From assembly GCF_000513715.1 (NCBI RefSeq), contig NZ_AQOD01000002.1, positions 1 through 32,265 on the forward strand: a stretch of DNA of 32,265 nucleotides, given 5' to 3'. Shown one piece after another: positions 28,701 through 32,265 of this stretch (positions are counted from its first letter, which is position 1; each line of letters begins with the position of its first letter). A program made the translations under genes and the position numbers. Source of the DNA: Salinivibrio socompensis S35 (lineage in GTDB: Bacteria > Pseudomonadota > Gammaproteobacteria > Enterobacterales > Vibrionaceae). The notes beneath the pieces are model-generated. The model saw only the letters and a list, made by a program, of their open reading frames with translations. It was not told the DNA's origin and made no database searches.

Positions 28701-28850
28701 TTCGGTAGCAGCGTCAAGCCCTTCAACGAGAGCTTGATTCCAAAAGAAGTCTGGATGGTAAGAGTGCACCACCAGCACATCTTTTTGTGCGGCGCTGACA
28801 CTCGTTGCGACCCATAGCAGTATGCCGCCTAAAAGATATTTAATCCCCAC
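25701..28850 (-). CDS. GGDEF/EAL c-di-GMP protein with ABC-substrate-binding-type sensor
   Basis: 1049 residues from GTG 28850 (AGGA 7 bases upstream), which gives a proper signal peptide MGIKYLLGGILLWVATSVSAA. Layout: periplasmic ABC-type binding domain (~22-315), TM (~328-350), two PAS domains (~370-475 and ~487-598), GGDEF domain with intact GGDEF at 689-693, EAL domain with EAL at 821-823 and the other catalytic residues (NLSG, LEITET, DDFGAG, KIDGQF, AEFVEN, QGYHFSVP). The inhibitory RxxD I-site is absent. Both cyclase and phosphodiesterase activity are thus possible. The ligand is unknown. It diverges from asnC. Confidence 0.93.
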   Translation of the reverse strand: MGIKYLLGGILLWVATSVSAAQKDVLVVHSYHPDFFWNQALVEGLDAATEGEDIAFQHTYLEIKRYQSEAYREQLKTLYIQKLASHQFDAILTTDNAALWLIHELHEYIGNTPVVYAGLNNFGRQHYPLLPKLTGVKEEVDLPRNLALMKRLHPELERVYVLLDDTFSSRQYWNVVQAQLANHGDFGIDIVRLSSLSFSGLRNRIQAMHEGEAVFYLSYFRDSNGQFLDKVKGIHTLTKDAPVPIYGAMSFMLGQGVVGGVVIDGKTQGYHQGKLLLNVLDGQLPAERDSTNITLFDYPALTRWKLDISALEDVTITNQPQPIWQAHRVAVQAVALAVLVLGSVIVMLGANIRQLRRSESSLMRHRAMLKGVFDQSNQLIALLDQHGMLVSGNASFYQLIAVSQTDRERPLWLWPIWRNPASLEHHLKRVETTQPHRFELCLSESHREVILDVAVKSFPSEPGQPQILLEARDITQRKQTEEKLQRSEIEYRMLYEQQPVILLTVDYQGRIQSLNQYAADLFGHEKSCLLGHKITELYVSDQVPPHRMIKRDQHSQEQVWRREIPYRAGNGHTLWVRETIRAMHHQTQLLVVGEDVTAHREMENQLTYQAHHDYLTGLYNRSYFEQKLAAALLQAREDDECHAMFYIDMDQFKLINDTAGHEAGDEALKQVAQIIRQHLPEGAVLSRLGGDEFGVIAYHHAAEQSVNWGRTLLEVLADSEFFWHGSRMRLACSLGIRLLDRTAGSPQQVHAQADTACYAAKDEGRNRLHIYHPDDEELQRREQEMAYVSHIHDAIARDRFDIYAQQIIDIKSQSQDKLYIEALVRMRDTKGGLLPPSMFIPAAERYNMAHQLDTVVVTKTLAWFDANPEQIAKLGKISINLSGRSITQRAFVAFLLDAIKQTKVPSECLCLEITETAAISNMSSAIDLFSQLKSLGCTIALDDFGAGISSFGYLKRLPVDIIKIDGQFIRDIATDETDYAMVKAINDLAKQMGKQTVAEFVENAAILDRLKTLGVDYAQGYHFSVPAPLSHQVKNWRPSRETVKEKNHL

Positions 28851-28934
28851 ATCCACTTCCTGTTGGTTGATTGGTATCGAATGAAACAACGCGATACCCT
28901 ACATTAGGTGTTAACCGAATGGTCAGCAATCGTG

Positions 28935-28962
28935 TTAACGAAAAACAAGACCTCGCTATAAC
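28935..28962 (+). promoter_or_regulatory. Candidate asnC promoter
   Basis: TTAACG (28935-28940), a 16-base spacer and TATAAC (28957-28962) form a plausible sigma-70 promoter. The octamer GTGTTAAC occurs at 28908-28915 and 28932-28939, overlapping the -35, and may be an operator. Transcription would begin about 9 bases before the asnC ATG. Confidence 0.45.
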
Positions 28963-28977
28963 AAAAAGACTTAAACA

Positions 28978-29439
28978 ATGAACGAGTTGCCAAAACTGGA
29001 TGACCTCGATCGTCGAATTCTCTCTACCCTACTGGATGATGCACGCGTCCCTTATGCAGAAATGGCGAAACGATTTAATGTCAGCCCCGCGACCGTGCAC
29101 GTACGCGTTGAGAAGATGAAAGCCGCCGGTATTATCGAAGGTACCGAGATATTAGTGAACACCAAAAAGCTTGGTTATGACGTGTGCTGTTTTATTGGTA
29201 TCAACCTGAAAGCGGCTCGCGATTACCATTCCGCGTTAGAAAAGCTGAACCAGCTCGATGAGGTGGTAGAGGCTTATTACACCACGGGGGCCTATAACAT
29301 CTTCGTCAAACTGATGTGTCGCTCTATCGAGGAGTTACAGTTTGTATTGATTGATAAACTGCAGGCCATCGATGAGGTCCAATCCACGGAAACGCTGATC
29401 TCACTACAGAACCCGATTAACCGCAACGTTATCCCTTGA
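28978..29439 (+). CDS. asnC: AsnC, Lrp/AsnC-family regulator
   Basis: 153 residues; E. coli AsnC has 152 and shows the same blocks. N-terminal helix-turn-helix (LDDLDRRILSTLLDDAR ... FNVSPATVHVRVEKMKAAGI), then the RAM ligand-binding domain with GYDVCCFIGI, EAYYTTGAYNIFVKLMCRSI and IDEVQSTETLISLQNPI. AsnC activates asparagine synthetase asnA in E. coli and is antagonised by asparagine. Here asnA is not adjacent; the divergent neighbour is the GGDEF/EAL gene. The ribosome-binding site is poor. Confidence 0.93.
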   Translation: MNELPKLDDLDRRILSTLLDDARVPYAEMAKRFNVSPATVHVRVEKMKAAGIIEGTEILVNTKKLGYDVCCFIGINLKAARDYHSALEKLNQLDEVVEAYYTTGAYNIFVKLMCRSIEELQFVLIDKLQAIDEVQSTETLISLQNPINRNVIP

Positions 29440-29467
29440 TTTTTGTGGGGTAATCTATGCCCTTGCT

Positions 29468-29497
29468 AAAAAAACGCCCCTGCCAGTGGCAAGGGCG
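29468..29497 (-). terminator. Terminator between asnC and hemB
   Basis: Arms 29475-29484 and 29488-29497 (CGCCCCTGCC/GGCAAGGGCG) form a 9-of-10 bp stem with a 3-base loop. T7 on the minus strand (complement of 29468-29474) ends the hemB transcript. A second T7 on the plus strand at 29506-29512 may help terminate asnC. Confidence 0.85.
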
Positions 29498-29519
29498 CAA
29501 ATACGTTTTTTTAGGGCAA

Positions 29520-30641
<1,122 letters not shown>

Positions 30642-31423
30642 TCACTGAATCGAGAAACAGCGCTGGGTATTTTTTACTGTACAATCAATAACATGTTCAA
30701 CAGGCTGTTGCCGGAGCCGTGCGACAGTTTGTGCGATGTGCGGCAAATATTTTGGCTCATTACGGCTACGTTTGGGGCGCGGACGCAGATCGCGCGGCTG
30801 TAAATAAGGCGCATCGGTTTCAATCATCAAACGATCATCGGGCAGCCAACTTACCTGTTGCTGAAGCTGTTGTCCGCGCCGTTCGTCGCAGAGCCAACCC
30901 GTGACGCTATATACAACCCCGCGTCTAAGCAACCCCGCAGTGCATGATCGTCGCCAGTAAAGCAGTGTAATACCGCCGCTGGTAACTTATTTAACCAAGG
31001 ACGCAATATCGCTAGCCAGCGGTCATGGGCATCGCGACAATGCATGAAAACCGGTAACGCATGCTCAGCTGCCAGTGCCAACTGGGCTTCAAAGACCGCT
31101 TCTTGTTGCGGGCGTGGGGAAAAATCACGGTTATAGTCGAGACCACACTCTCCGATCGCCACCACCTCGGGCCGCTGAGCCAGGTGCCGGATTGCACTTA
31201 AATCGGCAGGATCGACTAACTTAGCATCGTGCGGATGTACCCCAGCAGTCGCATATGCATAGCCAGGATAGCACGCTGCTAAATCCGCCGCCGCTTGGCT
31301 TTCTTCCACATTGGTGCCGGTTAGAATCATGCCAGAGACCCCGGCTTGCTGCGCCTGAGCCACAACGTCGTCTCTGTCTTTATCAAATCGTGAGCTGGTG
31401 AGATTGACACCAATATCAATCAT
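30642..31423 (-). pseudogene. tatD: TatD-family metal-dependent DNase, frameshifted
   Basis: Reads [54 protein letters not shown] and LHCFTGDD as E. coli TatD (metal ligands HxH/E/H/D), then after CLDAGLYI leaves the frame and stops. The neighbouring frame continues VTGWLCDERRG and IETDAPYLQPRDL to the stop at 30642. One missing C in the plus strand at about 30907 (GC for GCC) restores LYIGVTGWLCDERRG and 260 residues, the E. coli length. TatD is a 3'-5' exonuclease, not an export component. ATG 31423 overlaps the tatC stop by four bases (ATGA). Confidence 0.9.
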
Positions 31424-32172
31424 TCATTGGCCTCTTCAGATGCCGATGCGTCGCGCGGGACATAAAAACGTGATAGCAACACACCCAGCTCGAACAGCAA
31501 GCACATAGGAATGGCGAGCAAGGTTTGCGAAATCATATCTGGCGGGGTCAACATCATTCCCACCACAAAGGCCGCCACCACCACATACGGACGCTTATTG
31601 GTTAAGCTTTTCGCCGTTGTCGCGCCCGTCCAAACCAGCAGTATAATCGCAATGGGGATTTCAAAGGCAATACCAAATGCGAGGAATAAAGCCAAAATGA
31701 AATCGAGATAACTGGCAATGTCCGTTGCCACCTGCACCCCTTCTGGCGCTATGGACGTAAAGAATCCGAAGACCAGTGGCAGCACGACCCAATACGCAAA
31801 CGCCACGCCCGCATAAAATAACAACGAGCTCGACACCAGAAGCGGCATCACCAAGCGCTGCTCATGCTTATACAAACCGGGAGCGACAAAGGCCCAAATT
31901 TGATAAAGCACTACGGGGATCGCCACAAAGACGGAGATAACCAGCGTCAGTTTGATGGGAGTGAAAAAAGGGGATGCCACATCGGTGGCAATCATGCTCG
32001 CACCTTCAGGCAACTTATCAATCAAGGGTTGGGCGACCACGCTATAAATGTCGTTGGCAAAATACACTAACCCAGCAAAGACCAATAAAATGGCAACGAT
32101 GGCACGAAGCAGGCGGTTACGGAGCTCCATCAGATGACTGATGAGTGGCTGAGAATCGTTTACAGAAGACAT
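31420..32172 (-). CDS. tatC: Sec-independent protein translocase TatC
   Basis: 250 residues with six predicted membrane helices. The cytoplasmic N-terminus [13 protein letters not shown] and the first-loop/helix-2 block ([44 protein letters not shown]) are family signatures that bind the twin-arginine signal peptide. TatC with TatB forms the receptor for folded Tat substrates. The tail ASASEEANE is acidic. Start ATG 32172, 39 bases after the TatB stop; no strong Shine-Dalgarno. Confidence 0.97.
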   Translation of the reverse strand: MSSVNDSQPLISHLMELRNRLLRAIVAILLVFAGLVYFANDIYSVVAQPLIDKLPEGASMIATDVASPFFTPIKLTLVISVFVAIPVVLYQIWAFVAPGLYKHEQRLVMPLLVSSSLLFYAGVAFAYWVVLPLVFGFFTSIAPEGVQVATDIASYLDFILALFLAFGIAFEIPIAIILLVWTGATTAKSLTNKRPYVVVAAFVVGMMLTPPDMISQTLLAIPMCLLFELGVLLSRFYVPRDASASEEANE

Positions 32173-32211
32173 AGTGGCTTGTTCATCAAGGACATAAGGC
32201 GTCGCTCTTTA

Positions 32212-32265
32212 TCACTTATCGGTCAACGAGGTGGACGACGTGTTGGTGTTGGTGGCCGTGTCCGG
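32212..32265 (-). CDS. tatB: TatB, extreme C-terminus (5' part outside window)
   Basis: The minus strand upstream of tatC is open from the window edge to TGA 32214-32212 and reads PDTATNTNTSSTSLTDK, a low-complexity Ser/Thr/Asn tail. TatB proteins end in such unstructured tails and tatB precedes tatC in all enterics and Vibrio, so the call rests on position as well as composition. Confidence 0.6.
   Translation of the reverse strand, partial: PDTATNTNTSSTSLTDK

Overview
The window looks like a chromosomal housekeeping region of a gammaproteobacterium, most likely a member of the Vibrionaceae. The evidence is that nearly every protein reads as a close relative of an Escherichia coli or Vibrio core gene, GC content is moderate, and the order tatB-tatC-tatD-hemB is the Vibrio-type arrangement. 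A Salinivibrio-like genus is only a guess. I see no rRNA, tRNA, insertion sequence, prophage, CRISPR array or integron, and no gene-free stretch longer than 300 bases.

Layout. 1-4500: 3' end of an AbgT-type transporter, pldB, yigL, a broken lipoprotein gene and the DTW-domain tRNA modification gene tapT, all on +. 4500-9500 (-): a dCache chemoreceptor that carries an amino-acid-binding motif, a broken HI0933/YhiN flavoprotein gene, a broken MscS-type channel gene and uspB. 9500-11750: ftnA (-) divergent from uspA (+), then a doubly broken EamA permease gene. 11790-17100 (-): fre, ubiD, an unknown exported protein, rho and trxA. 17200-20030 (+): rhlB and a broken gppA. 20120-25670: prlC (-), gor (+), an orphan Hpt protein (-), a 31-residue membrane micro-ORF (+), a Lys-tailed Cys protein and rsmJ (-). 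25700-29440: a 1049-residue GGDEF/EAL protein divergent from asnC. 29520-32265 (-): hemB, a broken tatD, tatC and the tail of tatB.

How the genes relate. The region combines redox and stress functions (trxA, gor, uspA, uspB, ftnA), RNA turnover and termination (rho, rhlB), (p)ppGpp metabolism (gppA), rRNA/tRNA modification (rsmJ, tapT), quinone and haem synthesis (ubiD, hemB), Tat export and signalling (chemoreceptor, Hpt, c-di-GMP protein). Convergent gene pairs are separated by strong hairpin terminators.

The most striking property is seven genes carrying apparent single-base indels, mostly a missing G or C in a short G/C run. They include gppA, tatD, mscS and rho. In rho a +1 and a -1 shift cancel and replace residues 56-75, including the RNP1 RNA-binding motif. 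The pattern looks more like consensus sequencing error than biology, so the broken genes should be read as probably intact in the organism. The more biological observations are a perfect 10-bp hairpin that sequesters the uspB ribosome-binding site, an unannotated-size membrane ORF with its own terminator, and a long intergenic hairpin after yigL.
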